From Streptomyces sp. NRRL F-6676 (GTDB lineage Bacteria; Actinomycetota; Actinomycetes; Streptomycetales; Streptomycetaceae), in contig NZ_JOHS01000002.1 of NCBI RefSeq assembly GCF_000725625.1, forward strand, positions 124,001 to 188,000: a DNA stretch of 64,000 nucleotides, in the 5' to 3' direction. Position 1 is the stretch's first letter. Each line of letters begins with the position of its first letter. The translations under genes were made by a program, and so were the position numbers. The notes below the pieces were generated by a model. The model did not search any database and was not told where the DNA came from. It was given only the letters and a program-made list of their open reading frames with translations. Of this stretch, positions 25,715-36,824 are shown piece by piece.

Positions 25715-26989
25715 ATGCATGGCGAGCCCTCGCCGCCCCCGGCGGCGCCCACCCTGTTCGACTGGGAGTTCGCGGCGAACCCCTACCCCGCCTACGCCTG
25801 GCTCCGCCAACACTCCCCCACCCACCGCACCCGCCTCCCCAGCGGGGTAGAGGCCTGGCTCGTCACCCGCTACGCCGACGCGCGCCGCGCCCTCGCCCAC
25901 CCCCACCTCTCCAAGAACCCCGCCCACCACGACGAGCCCGCCCACGCCCGCGGCAGAACCGGCATCCCCGGTGAACGCAAGGCCGAGCTGATGACCCATC
26001 TGCTCAACATCGACCCCCCGGACCACACCCGCCTGCGCCGCCTCGTCAGCACCGCGTTCACCCCCCGCCGCGTCGCCGAGTTCGCCCCCCGCGTCCAGGA
26101 GCTGACGGACCGCCTCATCGACGGCTTCGCCGCCCGGGGCGAGGCCGACCTGATCCACGAGTTCGCCTTCCCGCTCCCCATCTACGCCATCTGCGACCTC
26201 CTCGGCGTCCCGCCCGAGGACCAGGACGACTTCCGCGACTGGGCCGGCATGATGATCCGCCACCAAGGGGGCCCCCGCGGCGGCGTCGCCCGCTCCGTCA
26301 AGAAGATGCGCGGCTACCTCGCCGAGCTCATCCACCGCAAGCGCGAGGCGCTCCCCGCCGAGCCCGCCCCCGGCGAGGACCTCATCTCCGGCCTCATCCG
26401 CGCCTCCGACGAGGGCGAGCACCTCACCGAGAACGAGGCCGCCGCGATGGCGTTCATCCTGCTCTTCGCCGGCTTCGAGACCACCGTCAACCTCATCGGC
26501 AACGGCACCCACGCCCTGCTCACCCACCCCGAGCAGCGCACCCGGCTGCACGACTCGCTCGCCGCCGGGGAGCAGGGCCTGCTGGAGACCGGCGTCGAGG
26601 AACTGCTGCGCTTCGACGGCCCCGTGGAGCTGGCCACCTGGCGGTTCGCCACCCGCCCGCTGACCCTCGGCGGCCAGGACATCGCCGCCGGCGACGCCGT
26701 CCTCGTCGTCCTGGCGGCCGCCGACCGCGACCCGGAACGGTTCGCCGACCCGGACGTGCTCGATCTCACCCGCCGTGACAATCAACACCTGGGATACGGC
26801 CACGGCATCCACTACTGTCTCGGTGCGCCGCTCGCCCGCCTGGAGGGCCGGACCGCGCTCGCCACCCTCCTCACCCGCCTGCCGGACCTCCGACTCGCGG
26901 TGGATTCCACCGAATTGCGGTGGCGCGGAGGCCTCATCATGCGCGGATTGCGCACGCTGCCCGTGGAGTTCGCACCCGTCCCGAATTGA
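25715..26989 (+). CDS. cytochrome P450 (CYP107 family, CYP107U-like)
   Basis: A 424-residue soluble P450. I-helix FAGFETT (251-257), ExxR E296-R299, and heme-binding GYGHGIHYCLG with ligand Cys368 are intact. The N-terminus lacks a membrane anchor, as in bacterial class I enzymes needing ferredoxin. Its neighbourhood (rpf genes and eno) matches, from memory, CYP107U1 of S. coelicolor, reported to affect sporulation. No ferredoxin or biosynthetic cluster is adjacent, so it is not part of a secondary-metabolite pathway here. ATG start at 25715 preceded by a weak AGGGTCG. Substrate unknown. Confidence 0.92.
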   Translation: MHGEPSPPPAAPTLFDWEFAANPYPAYAWLRQHSPTHRTRLPSGVEAWLVTRYADARRALAHPHLSKNPAHHDEPAHARGRTGIPGERKAELMTHLLNIDPPDHTRLRRLVSTAFTPRRVAEFAPRVQELTDRLIDGFAARGEADLIHEFAFPLPIYAICDLLGVPPEDQDDFRDWAGMMIRHQGGPRGGVARSVKKMRGYLAELIHRKREALPAEPAPGEDLISGLIRASDEGEHLTENEAAAMAFILLFAGFETTVNLIGNGTHALLTHPEQRTRLHDSLAAGEQGLLETGVEELLRFDGPVELATWRFATRPLTLGGQDIAAGDAVLVVLAAADRDPERFADPDVLDLTRRDNQHLGYGHGIHYCLGAPLARLEGRTALATLLTRLPDLRLAVDSTELRWRGGLIMRGLRTLPVEFAPVPN

Positions 26990-27080
26990 GGCGGCATCGG
27001 TTCCGCGTAAACACGGACGACCAGGCAAAGGTGACAGTTCCTCAGCTCTGTGATCTTCACGTGATCTGCGCTGCATTAAC

Positions 27081-27108
27081 TTGTAACCGGTGTTGCTCTG
27101 GCTATACG
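27081..27108 (+). promoter_or_regulatory. promoter of the first rpf gene
   Basis: TTGTAA (27081-27086), 16-base spacer, TATACG (27103-27108). It lies in an unusually AT-rich stretch and gives a leader of about 65 bases before the ATG at 27179. Confidence 0.55.
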
Positions 27109-27178
27109 TTCACGCATCAACAAGGCGGTTCCCATGGCCGCCGCGTTGGGTCACCGCTGTCGCGTGAAAGGCTTCCGC

Positions 27179-28201
27179 ATGCTCTCCGGGAACGGTCGTC
27201 ACCGTCGCCCCCGTCAGGCTCCGGCCCTCCTCGTCGCGGCCGGCGTGACCGGCTCCGCCATCGCCATCCCCCTGCTCGGTGCCACCGGCGCGAGCGCCGC
27301 CAGCGGTACCACCTGGGACCAGGTCGCGGAGTGCGAGAGCGGCGGCTCCTGGAGCGCGGACTCGGGCAACAACCTGTACGGCGGGCTCCAGTTGTCGCAG
27401 GACGACTGGAACAACTACGGCGGCCTCGACTACGCGGCCAGCCCGGACAAGGCCAGCCGTTCGCAGCAGATCGCCGTCGCGGAGAAGATCCTCGACGCCG
27501 AGGGCGTCGCCGCCTGGCCCACCTGCGGCCCGCTCTCCGGCCTCTCCAAGGACTCCGGTTCCGCGGACGTCGACACGGGTGTCGGCAAGGGCTCCTCGGG
27601 CGAGTCCGGTGATTCCGACTCCGGACTCGACCTCGGCCTGGACAACTCGTCCGGTTCGTCCGACTCGTCGTCCTCCTCGTCCGGCTCGTCCGATTCCTCT
27701 TCCTCCGGCAAGTCCGCCGGGAATTCCGACGGCACGTCCACCGGGAAGTCCGGCGACGACTCCGACGGAAAGGCGAGCGCGAGCCCGGGCAAGAAGGCCA
27801 AGGATTCCTCGGACGACTCCGGCGATTCCCGTTCCGGCGGCGATTCCGCCCGATCCACGGAATCCGGCGACAAGTCCGGCAGTTCGTCGGCCCGAGGGTC
27901 GAAGGGGGGCGAGTCGGACCAGTACCGGCAGGGCCCGGCCTCCTCCGCCCTCGTCGACACCGGCAGCGTCGACGGGACGAAGGGTGCCAACACCCTCATC
28001 GCCGACGGAACCGGCCGGCACCGCGGCAGCAGCGCCGAGGAGGGCTCCACCTACACGGTCCGCGACGGCGACACCCTCGGCTCCATCGCCGACTCCCTTG
28101 GTGTCGACGGCGGCTGGCGGGCCCTCTACGACGACAACAAGGGCGCCATCGGCGGCGACCCGAGCGTCATCCACCCCGGTCAGAGCCTTGTCGTGGAGTA
28201 G
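27179..28201 (+). CDS. resuscitation-promoting factor with LysM domain
   Basis: A 340-residue secreted muralytic enzyme. Signal peptide ends near GASA (37-40). The Rpf domain (about 44-120) shows WDQVAECESGGSW with catalytic Glu53, and Cys52/Cys116 for the fold's disulfide. A long Ser/Asp/Gly-rich low-complexity linker (about 125-255) leads to a C-terminal LysM (YTVRDGDTLGSIA ... HPGQSLVV) that binds peptidoglycan. Rpf enzymes cleave peptidoglycan and aid spore germination. ATG 27179 chosen because the paralogue begins the same way and AAAGG is well spaced; ATG 27134 is also in frame. No riboswitch is seen upstream of this copy. Confidence 0.92.
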   Translation: MLSGNGRHRRPRQAPALLVAAGVTGSAIAIPLLGATGASAASGTTWDQVAECESGGSWSADSGNNLYGGLQLSQDDWNNYGGLDYAASPDKASRSQQIAVAEKILDAEGVAAWPTCGPLSGLSKDSGSADVDTGVGKGSSGESGDSDSGLDLGLDNSSGSSDSSSSSSGSSDSSSSGKSAGNSDGTSTGKSGDDSDGKASASPGKKAKDSSDDSGDSRSGGDSARSTESGDKSGSSSARGSKGGESDQYRQGPASSALVDTGSVDGTKGANTLIADGTGRHRGSSAEEGSTYTVRDGDTLGSIADSLGVDGGWRALYDDNKGAIGGDPSVIHPGQSLVVE

Positions 28202-28355
28202 TTGAGCGGCTGTCGGAAACGTGGGGGACGCTGGGGGAGCAATCGGACGTACGGTGCCGAACTGCATGGAAAACCGGGGGAGTTTGGTCCGTGGATCACC
28301 CGTGATGTCCGGTTCGGTGAAAGTGTGGGATGAGTCTCATAAGCCGTGATCGTCT

Positions 28356-28385
28356 TTGAAATCCGGCGGATCCCGTGTCTACGGT
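28356..28385 (+). promoter_or_regulatory. promoter of rpfA leader
   Basis: TTGAAA (28356-28361), 18-base spacer, TACGGT (28380-28385). Transcription would start near 28392, leaving a leader of about 260 bases that holds the riboswitch. Confidence 0.6.
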
Positions 28386-28417
28386 CATCACCGCTCGCCA
28401 CCGCGGGCCCCGACGGT

Positions 28418-28640
28418 CGCCACGCCGAATCCTGCCAGTGGCCGTACGGGAACAGTCGTCGCGTCAAGCGCCGTAGGCAGGAGCGGGGGACCCAGGTAAG
28501 CGCCGGGTCCGGCAGCCGGGGCCACAGTGTGGCTCCGGGCAGCCGGATACGGCTTGGGGTGAAGTCGTGCGCCGGAAGCGGCACACGACCGGGCAACTCA
28601 ACCGGCCCGAACCCGACAGCTCACCTCGCAGGCGTCGGTG
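28418..28640 (+). ncRNA. ydaO/yuaA-type cyclic di-AMP riboswitch
   Basis: The 452-base gap before rpfA carries the ydaO signatures in order: CGCCGAATCCTGCC pairing with GGCAGGAGCGGGGGACCCA, then GGTAAGCGCCGGGTCCGGCA, TTGGGGTGAA, CCGGGCAACTC and AACCCGACAGCTCACCTCG, ending a few bases before the ribosome site GAGGGG. This class binds c-di-AMP and usually lowers expression of wall-lytic genes. An rpfA riboswitch of this class is reported in S. coelicolor. Exact ends are approximate. Confidence 0.88.
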
Positions 28641-28641
28641 A

Positions 28642-31043
<2,402 letters not shown>

Positions 31044-31071
31044 CCGACCCGGCCCTGTGGGCAGCGTCGTC

Positions 31072-31116
31072 CGTACGTCCCCGTACCCGGTCCCGTACCG
31101 TGTGCGGGGACGTACG
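31072..31116 (+). terminator. hairpin between eno and divIC
   Basis: Arms 31072-31083 and 31105-31116 are perfect 12-bp complements with a 21-base loop. It could end or attenuate eno transcription before divIC. Confidence 0.5.
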
Positions 31117-31155
31117 CGCGAGACGGGCGCGCGACCGCGACGGGAGGCGGAGGAG

Positions 31156-31635
31156 ATGGCCGCGAAGGACCGGGACCGGTTCTCGACCGCGACCAGGCTG
31201 CGGCTGCTCGGCGAGCAGACGGCGGCCCGGGTCTACCGCTCGCAGACCCGGCGCCAGGCCCGCCGCTCCCGGCTCACCGGCCGCGCGGCGCTGCTCGCCC
31301 TGGTGCTGTGCACGATGATCGTGGCGCTGGCGTACCCGATGCGGCAGTACGTCTCCCAGCGGGCCCGGATCGCCGACGAGGAGCGCGAGCAGCGGCAGGC
31401 CCGCGAGCGGGTGGAACAGCTGCGCGACCTCAAGGCCCGCTGGCAGGACGACGCCTACGCCGAGCAGCAGATCCGGCTGCGGCTGCACTACGTGCTGCCC
31501 GGGGAGACCGGCTACGTCGTGGCCGACCCCAGCGCCGTCACCCGCACGCGCAGCGACGGCGGTGCGGCGGCGCGCCCTTGGTACGCCAACCTGTGGGACG
31601 GCGTCGACCGGGCGGACGCGGCCGTCCGCCGGTGA
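31156..31635 (+). CDS. divIC: septum formation initiator DivIC/FtsB
   Basis: A 159-residue bitopic protein: basic cytoplasmic N-terminus, one membrane helix (about 44-62, LLALVLCTMIVALAY), then an extracellular coiled coil (65-100) and the conserved WQDDAYAEQQIRLRLHYVLPGETGY motif of the FtsB/DivIC family. It works with FtsL and FtsQ in the divisome; in Streptomyces it is needed for efficient sporulation septa. ATG with GGAGGCGGAGGAG upstream. Start of a likely unit with DUF501 and ppx. Confidence 0.92.
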   Translation: MAAKDRDRFSTATRLRLLGEQTAARVYRSQTRRQARRSRLTGRAALLALVLCTMIVALAYPMRQYVSQRARIADEEREQRQARERVEQLRDLKARWQDDAYAEQQIRLRLHYVLPGETGYVVADPSAVTRTRSDGGAAARPWYANLWDGVDRADAAVRR

Positions 31636-31721
31636 GACCGTACGGTTCTCGTACGGCAAGAGCGGGTCCCGGACCGAACCGGGCCCGTGGCATCACGGAA
31701 CAGAGAGACTCTTCGACGCGC

Positions 31722-32288
31722 ATGGACACCCCTCCGCCGACCACCCCGCGCACCGCACCCACCGACGCCGACGTGGAGGCGTTCCGGCAGCAGCTCGGCA
31801 GGCCGCCGCGCGGGCTGCGCGCGATCGCGCACCGGTGCCCGTGCGGGCAGCCCGCCGTCGTCGAGACGGCACCGCGGCTGCCCGACGGCACGCCGTTCCC
31901 GACGCTGTACTACCTGACGTGCCCGCGGGCGAACTCCGCGATCGGCACGCTGGAGGCCAATGGCGTCATGAAGGAGATGACCGAGCGCCTGGCCGAGGAC
32001 CCGGAGCTGGCCGCGGCCTACCGCGCCGCCCACGAGGACTATCTGCGGCGCCGGGACGAGATCGAGGAGCTGAAGGGCTTCCCGAGCGCGGGCGGGATGC
32101 CCGACCGGGTGAAGTGCCTGCACGTCCTCGTGGCGCACGCGCTGGCCGCGGGGCCCGGCGTCAACCCGCTGGGCGACGAGGCGCTGGCGATGCTGCCGGA
32201 ATGGTGGCGCAAGGGGCCGTGCGTGACGGTTCCCGGGGCCGGTGACGCACAGGACGCGCACGTCGCGCACGAGGAGGACGCCAAGTGA
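31722..32288 (+). CDS. DUF501 family protein
   Basis: A 188-residue soluble protein with the DUF501 hallmarks: FRQQLGRPPRG near the start, HRCPCGQPAVVET (a Cys pair, Cys-Pro-Cys), YYLTCPR, EANGVMKEM, and VKCLHVLVAHALAAGPGVNPLGDEAL. The conserved cysteines and histidines suggest metal binding, but no activity is known. It is almost always found between divIC/eno and ppx in actinobacteria, as here. Its stop overlaps the ppx GTG (GTGA). The ribosome site is weak (AGAGAG). Confidence 0.88.
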   Translation: MDTPPPTTPRTAPTDADVEAFRQQLGRPPRGLRAIAHRCPCGQPAVVETAPRLPDGTPFPTLYYLTCPRANSAIGTLEANGVMKEMTERLAEDPELAAAYRAAHEDYLRRRDEIEELKGFPSAGGMPDRVKCLHVLVAHALAAGPGVNPLGDEALAMLPEWWRKGPCVTVPGAGDAQDAHVAHEEDAK

Positions 32289-33229
32289 CCAGGGTCGCCG
32301 CCGTCGACTGCGGTACCAACTCCATCCGGCTCCTCGTCGCCGACGTGGACCCCGAGACCGGTGAACTCACCGATCTGGACCGGCGCATGACGATCGTGCG
32401 GCTCGGCCAGGGCGTCGACCGCACCGGCCGGCTCGCCCCCGAGGCGCTGGAACGCACGTTCGCCGCGTGCCGCGAGTACGCGGCGGTGATCGAGGAGCAC
32501 GGCGCCGAGCGGGTGCGCTTCGTGGCCACCTCCGCCTCCCGGGACGCCGAGAACCGCGAGGAGTTCGTGCGCGGGGTGGTGGACATCCTCGGCGTGGAGC
32601 CGGAGGTCATCACCGGCGACCAGGAGGCCGAGTTCTCCTTCACCGGCGCCACCAAGGAGCTCACCGGCCGCACCGACCTGGACCGGCCCTACCTGGTGGT
32701 GGACATCGGCGGTGGCTCGACCGAGTTCGTCGTCGGCACCGACTCGGTGCGCGCCGCGCGCTCCGTGGACATCGGCTGCGTACGGATGACCGAGCGGCAC
32801 CTCCTGGTGGACGGCGCCGTCACCGATCCGCCCACCGAGGAGCAGATCCGGGCCATGCGGGCCGACATCGAGGCCGCCCTCGACCTCGCGGAGGAGACGG
32901 TCCCGCTGCGCGAGGCCCGCACCCTGGTCGGCCTCGCGGGCTCGGTCACGTCGGTCTCCGCGATCGCCCAGGACCTGCCGGAGTACGACTCGTCGGTCAT
33001 CCACCACTCCCGCATCACCCGCGCGCGCGTCCGCGAGATCACCGAACGCCTGCTCCACTCCACCCACGCCGATCGCGCGAGGATCCCCTCCCTGCACCCC
33101 GGCCGCGTGGACGTCATCGCCGCGGGCGCCCTCGTCCTCCTGGCCGTCATGGAACGCGTCGACGCGCAGGAGGTCGTCGTCAGCGAACACGACATTCTGG
33201 ACGGCATCGGCTGGTCGATCGCCCGCTGA
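32285..33229 (+). CDS. ppx: exopolyphosphatase/guanosine pentaphosphatase (Ppx/GppA)
   Basis: A 314-residue ASKHA-fold phosphatase. Motifs: VDCGTNSIRLLVAD (phosphate 1), ATSASRDAENREEF, the Glu-bearing TGDQEAEFSF, DIGGGSTEFV (phosphate 2), and LVGLAGSVTS (adenosine). It hydrolyses polyphosphate and/or pppGpp, so it links phosphate stores and the stringent response. It is the short form, without a C-terminal HD domain. GTG start overlaps the preceding stop, indicating translational coupling with DUF501. Confidence 0.93.
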   Translation: MTRVAAVDCGTNSIRLLVADVDPETGELTDLDRRMTIVRLGQGVDRTGRLAPEALERTFAACREYAAVIEEHGAERVRFVATSASRDAENREEFVRGVVDILGVEPEVITGDQEAEFSFTGATKELTGRTDLDRPYLVVDIGGGSTEFVVGTDSVRAARSVDIGCVRMTERHLLVDGAVTDPPTEEQIRAMRADIEAALDLAEETVPLREARTLVGLAGSVTSVSAIAQDLPEYDSSVIHHSRITRARVREITERLLHSTHADRARIPSLHPGRVDVIAAGALVLLAVMERVDAQEVVVSEHDILDGIGWSIAR

Positions 33230-33356
33230 GCCGCGCGTGACCGGCCGCTCGGGGCCGCTCGGGAAAAAATGCGGCGATTGTTCCATTTGTGTCGTTTGTG
33301 TCTTCCGTGGCGGTGAACTCGGCAAGGGAATCGCTCCGGAAGGAGGGTGACCAAAC

Positions 33357-34292
33357 ATGATCACCAGAGAACAGATCCCGACCGTCCTGGACCACCCGGT
33401 CTTCGACGACGGTGGTAACAAAATCGGCGAGGCCGCACACGTCTTCCTCGACGACGCCACCGGGCGCCCGGAGTGGGTGACCGTGAAGACGGGCTGGTTC
33501 GGCAGCAGCGAGTCCTTCGTGCCCATCCGTGACGCCTCGATGGTCTCCGACCACATCGAGGTCCCGTTCGCCAAGGGCAAGGTCAAGGGCGCGCCGCACG
33601 TCGACGTGGACGCCGGTGGTCATCTGTCCGTGGACGAGGAGCACCGCCTCTACGACTACTACGGGGTCCCCTGGGAGGTCCCGGCGGCCGGCACCGGCCG
33701 GACACCGGGCGGCACGGCGGGCACCGCGGGCACGGCCGGCACGGCGGGCGCCGCGGGCACTGCCGCCGGCGGGGTCGCGGGCGGCACGGCCGGGCGCGCG
33801 GCGGCCGGGCGTACCGAGTCCGCGGGGCGTACTCCGACGGCCGGCGGACGGACCGCGTCCGGCGACCGGTTCCGGCACGGCGACGACGCCATGACGCGCT
33901 CCGAGGAGCATCTGCGGGTCGGCGTCGAGCGCCGCGAGACCGGCAGGGCACGGCTGCGCAAGTACGTGGTCACCGAGGACGTGGAACAGACCGTGCCGCT
34001 GCGCCACGAGGAGGTGCGGATCGAGCGGGAGCCGATCACCGAGGCCAACCGCGGCGACGCGCTCGCCGGTCCGGAGATCGGCGAGGCCGAGCACGAGGTG
34101 ATCCTGCACGAGGAGCGCCCGGTGGTGGAGACCGAGGCAGTCCCCGTCGAACGGGTCCGGCTGACCACCGAGGAGCACACCGAGCAGGAGACCGTCCACG
34201 GGCGCGTCCGCAAGGAGCGCATCGAGGGCGACGCGGAGCGGATCGACACGGCGGACCGCCGTGACGACAGAGGTGAGGGCCGCCGTCGCTGA
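33357..34292 (+). CDS. PRC-barrel / DUF2382 (YsnF-like) stress protein
   Basis: A 311-residue protein. Residues 1-110 form a PRC-barrel (MITREQIPTVLDHPVFDD, GWFGSSESFVPI). A Gly/Thr/Ala-rich linker of repeating GTAG units (about 118-180) joins a C-terminal DUF2382 domain (LRVGVERRETGRARLRKYVV, QTVPLRHEEVRIEREPI, LHEERPVVETEAVPVERV). Such proteins are abundant in general-stress regulons of actinobacteria; the role is unknown. AAGGAGGGTG precedes the ATG. It stands alone between ppx and ndh. Confidence 0.88.
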   Translation: MITREQIPTVLDHPVFDDGGNKIGEAAHVFLDDATGRPEWVTVKTGWFGSSESFVPIRDASMVSDHIEVPFAKGKVKGAPHVDVDAGGHLSVDEEHRLYDYYGVPWEVPAAGTGRTPGGTAGTAGTAGTAGAAGTAAGGVAGGTAGRAAAGRTESAGRTPTAGGRTASGDRFRHGDDAMTRSEEHLRVGVERRETGRARLRKYVVTEDVEQTVPLRHEEVRIEREPITEANRGDALAGPEIGEAEHEVILHEERPVVETEAVPVERVRLTTEEHTEQETVHGRVRKERIEGDAERIDTADRRDDRGEGRRR

Positions 34293-34457
34293 CCGGCCCG
34301 CGGCACCCCTCGCGCCCCCGCCGGGGCGCCGGGGTGCCGCCTCGACGGGGGCGCTTCGCGGAAGAGTTCGGAAGGTCCTGGGGCGTCGGCGGGCGCGGCT
34401 CCGTCGCGGTTGCCCGCGCGGTTCCCCGTGCTCCGCGGCGCCCTACGGAACGAAGTT

Positions 34458-34473
34458 CGTGAAGTTCTTCACA
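34458..34473. promoter_or_regulatory. Rex-like operator (ROP)
   Basis: CGTGAAGTTCTTCACA matches the core of the Streptomyces Rex site, GTGAA-N4-TTCAC, with exact spacing. It lies about 310 bases upstream of ndh. Rex represses respiratory genes when NADH/NAD+ is low, so NDH-2 is a fitting target. The remainder of the 34293-34781 gap shows no gene. Confidence 0.65.
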
Positions 34474-34781
34474 AGGATTTCGGCCCTGGTGGGGGACACC
34501 GGGCGGCGTCGGGGCCGTTCGGGTGGCTCAGCGGGCCACCCGGCCCGCTCGCCCGAGCGCCCCGGAGGGGGCCGGCCGACGCCGTACGCGCCCCCTGTTC
34601 ACACCCTGTGGAGGCTCAAGTGGCTGCTCACTGGCCCTTGACAACGTCCGCCGGTATGTCGTGGTTCCCGTTCCGGTCCATGGTGTGGGTCACGTGGGCG
34701 GCGCAGTGTAGCAGAGACCCCGGGCAAGCTTGTGAAGGGGCGCACGAGCGACCCCCCTGGGCCGGGTGGATACTCGATGGC

Positions 34782-36167
34782 ATGAGCACCACGGAGCGTC
34801 CCAGGATCCTCGTAGTAGGCGGTGGGTACGTAGGCCTGTACGCAGCTCGGCGCATTCTCAAGAAGATGCGCTACGGCGAGGCGACCGTCACGGTCGTCGA
34901 CCCCCGGTCGTACATGACCTACCAGCCCTTCCTCCCCGAAGCCGCCGCCGGCAGCATCTCCCCCCGGCACGTCGTCGTCCCGCTGCGGCGCGAACTGCCG
35001 AAGGAGGCGGAGGTACTCACCGGCCGGGTCACGTCCATCGACCAGGACCGCAAGGTCGCCTCGATCTCGCCGCTCGTCGGCGAGGCGTACGAGCTGCCGT
35101 TCGACTACCTGGTCATCGCGATGGGCGCGGTCTCCCGCACCTTCCCGATCCCCGGCCTCGCCGAGCAGGGCATCGGCATGAAGGGCATCGAGGAGGCCAT
35201 CGGCCTGCGCAACCACGTCCTCGAGCAGCTCGACAAGGCCGACTCGACCACCGACGAGGAGGTCCGCCGCAAGGCGCTCACCTTCGTCTTCGTCGGCGGT
35301 GGCTTCGCCGGCGCGGAGACCATCGGTGAGGTCGAGGACATGGCCCGGGACGCGGCCAAGTACTACCGCAACGTCACCCGCGAGGACATGCGGTTCATCC
35401 TCGTCGACGCCGCCGACAAGATCCTTCCCGAGGTCGGCCCCAAGCTCGGCCTGTACGGCAAGGAGCACCTGGAGGGCCGCGGGGTCGAGGTCTACCTCTC
35501 GACCTCCATGAACTCCTGCGTCGACGGCCACGTCGTCCTGAAGAACGGCCTCGAGGTCGACTCCAACACCATCGTGTGGACCGCCGGCGTCAAGCCGAAC
35601 CCGGTGCTGTCCCGCTTCGGTCTGCCGCTGGGCCCGCGCGGCCACGTCGACTGCGCCCCCACCCTCCAGGTGCAGGGCACGGACTACATCTGGGCCGCCG
35701 GCGACAACGCCCAGGTTCCGGACCTCGTCGGCCGCAAGGCGGGCAACGAGAACGCCTGGTGCCCGCCGAACGCGCAGCACGCGCTGCGGCAGGCCAAGGT
35801 CCTCGGCGACAACGTGATCTCCGGTATGCGGGGCTTCCCGCAGAAGGACTACGAGCACGCCAACAAGGGCGCGGTCGCGGGCCTGGGCCTCCACAAGGGC
35901 GTCGCGATGATCGTCATGGGCAAGATGAAGATCAAGCTCCGCGGCCGGCTGGCGTGGTACATGCACCGCGGCTACCACGGCATGGCGATGCCGACCTGGA
36001 ACCGCAAGATCCGCGTCTTCTCCGACTGGACCCTCGGCATGTTCCTCAAGCGCGAGGTCGTGTCCCTGGGCGCCATGGAGACGCCGCGCGAGGAGTTCTA
36101 CGAGGCCGCGAAGCCGGCCCCCGTGGCCGCGGCCGCGAAGCCGGAGGAGAAGGCCAAGGCGTCCTGA
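34782..36167 (+). CDS. ndh: type II NADH dehydrogenase (NDH-2)
   Basis: A 461-residue membrane-associated flavoprotein passing electrons from NADH to menaquinone without pumping protons. Two dinucleotide folds are clear: VVGGGYVGLYAA near the start for FAD and FVGGGFAGAET near residue 171 for NADH, plus IWAAGDNAQVP (FAD) and the quinone-side motif AWCPPNAQHALRQ. The C-terminus has an amphipathic region and an Ala/Lys-rich tail. ATG 34782 gives the expected MSTTERPRILVVGGG start. A Rex-like operator upstream suggests redox control. Ends at a strong terminator. Confidence 0.93.
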   Translation: MSTTERPRILVVGGGYVGLYAARRILKKMRYGEATVTVVDPRSYMTYQPFLPEAAAGSISPRHVVVPLRRELPKEAEVLTGRVTSIDQDRKVASISPLVGEAYELPFDYLVIAMGAVSRTFPIPGLAEQGIGMKGIEEAIGLRNHVLEQLDKADSTTDEEVRRKALTFVFVGGGFAGAETIGEVEDMARDAAKYYRNVTREDMRFILVDAADKILPEVGPKLGLYGKEHLEGRGVEVYLSTSMNSCVDGHVVLKNGLEVDSNTIVWTAGVKPNPVLSRFGLPLGPRGHVDCAPTLQVQGTDYIWAAGDNAQVPDLVGRKAGNENAWCPPNAQHALRQAKVLGDNVISGMRGFPQKDYEHANKGAVAGLGLHKGVAMIVMGKMKIKLRGRLAWYMHRGYHGMAMPTWNRKIRVFSDWTLGMFLKREVVSLGAMETPREEFYEAAKPAPVAAAAKPEEKAKAS

Positions 36168-36200
36168 CGCCACGGCACCTCCAGCGCCACGCAGTACCCC

Positions 36201-36242
36201 CGAAGGGGCCGTCCGCCATCCGTGGTGCGGACGGCCCCTTCG
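36201..36242. terminator. terminator between ndh and bldA
   Basis: Perfect 16-bp inverted repeat (36201-36216 with 36227-36242), ten-base loop. It lies past both the ndh stop and the 3' end of bldA, so it can serve both convergent units. Confidence 0.88.
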
Positions 36243-36329
36243 CCGTGCCCGGGCACCGGCGCCACCGTACGGGGGGAGGGGAAGAGAGCGCCGGACGCGG
36301 TCGCGTCGTCGGCGCTGTGGGGTGGCGGA

Positions 36330-36416
36330 TGGTGCCCGGAGCCGGACTTGAACCGGCACGCCCGCGTACGGGCAGCGAGGTTTAAGCTCGCCGTGTCTGC
36401 TTTCCACCATCCGGGC
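36330..36416 (-). tRNA. bldA: tRNA-Leu (anticodon UAA), bldA
   Basis: Read on the minus strand, this 87-base gene forms a seven-pair acceptor stem (GCCCGGA/TCCGGGC), a long variable arm typical of leucine tRNA, encoded CCA, and anticodon loop CTTAAAC with anticodon TAA (36382-36384). It is the only tRNA decoding the rare UUA codon in Streptomyces, and its loss blocks aerial growth and antibiotic production. I find no in-frame TTA codon in the other genes of this window. Confidence 0.96.
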
Positions 36417-36445
36417 AGGCCGTGGGCTCCGCATCGAGTGCTCCG

Positions 36446-36510
36446 AGCCTATCGGGACGCGTCACTCGAACAGCGGCCGGGGAAGGCCATGTTGTCTTAT
36501 TTTATTGGCG
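36446..36510 (-). promoter_or_regulatory. bldA upstream elements
   Basis: On the minus strand TAGGCT (36451 down to 36446) is a good -10 about 30 bases before the tRNA. Some 45-60 bases further upstream is a striking AT island (36491-36508, CCAATAAAATAAGACAAC on the minus strand) that could act as an UP element. No canonical -35 was found. Confidence 0.45.
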
Positions 36511-36824
36511 CCTGAGGGAGCATCAGTACCCGGTACAGGCCATCCGCACTTGCCACCAGCCTTGTCGGCGGGCGCCGGCGAGGCAGACGGAATGACGTGA
36601 TTTCACCGCCGCGAGGGACGGGTTCGCAGAACCGCGCGAGGCCCCGACGGCAGGGTGAGCAACCGCTTTCCCGGGGCGGGGTCGTTCTGAGGTATGACGC
36701 CGGGCCGCCGGGTCAGCCCAGAGAGGGCCACGAGAACCGGACGGGCGGGGGACTACACGGGCGCGGGCGGCACCGAGCATGGAGTACGTACCCCTCGCAC
36801 CCGGCCCGACAGGAGCACCCTCCC

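Noticed and set aside
27049..27059. Crp-like site GTGATCTTCAC before the first rpf gene
   Set aside because: Half-site spacing (N3) does not match the Crp pattern; the palindrome is short and could be chance.
34638..34643. TTGACA as a -35 box of an ndh promoter
   Set aside because: No acceptable -10 hexamer at 16-19 bases; kept only as an unplaced hexamer.
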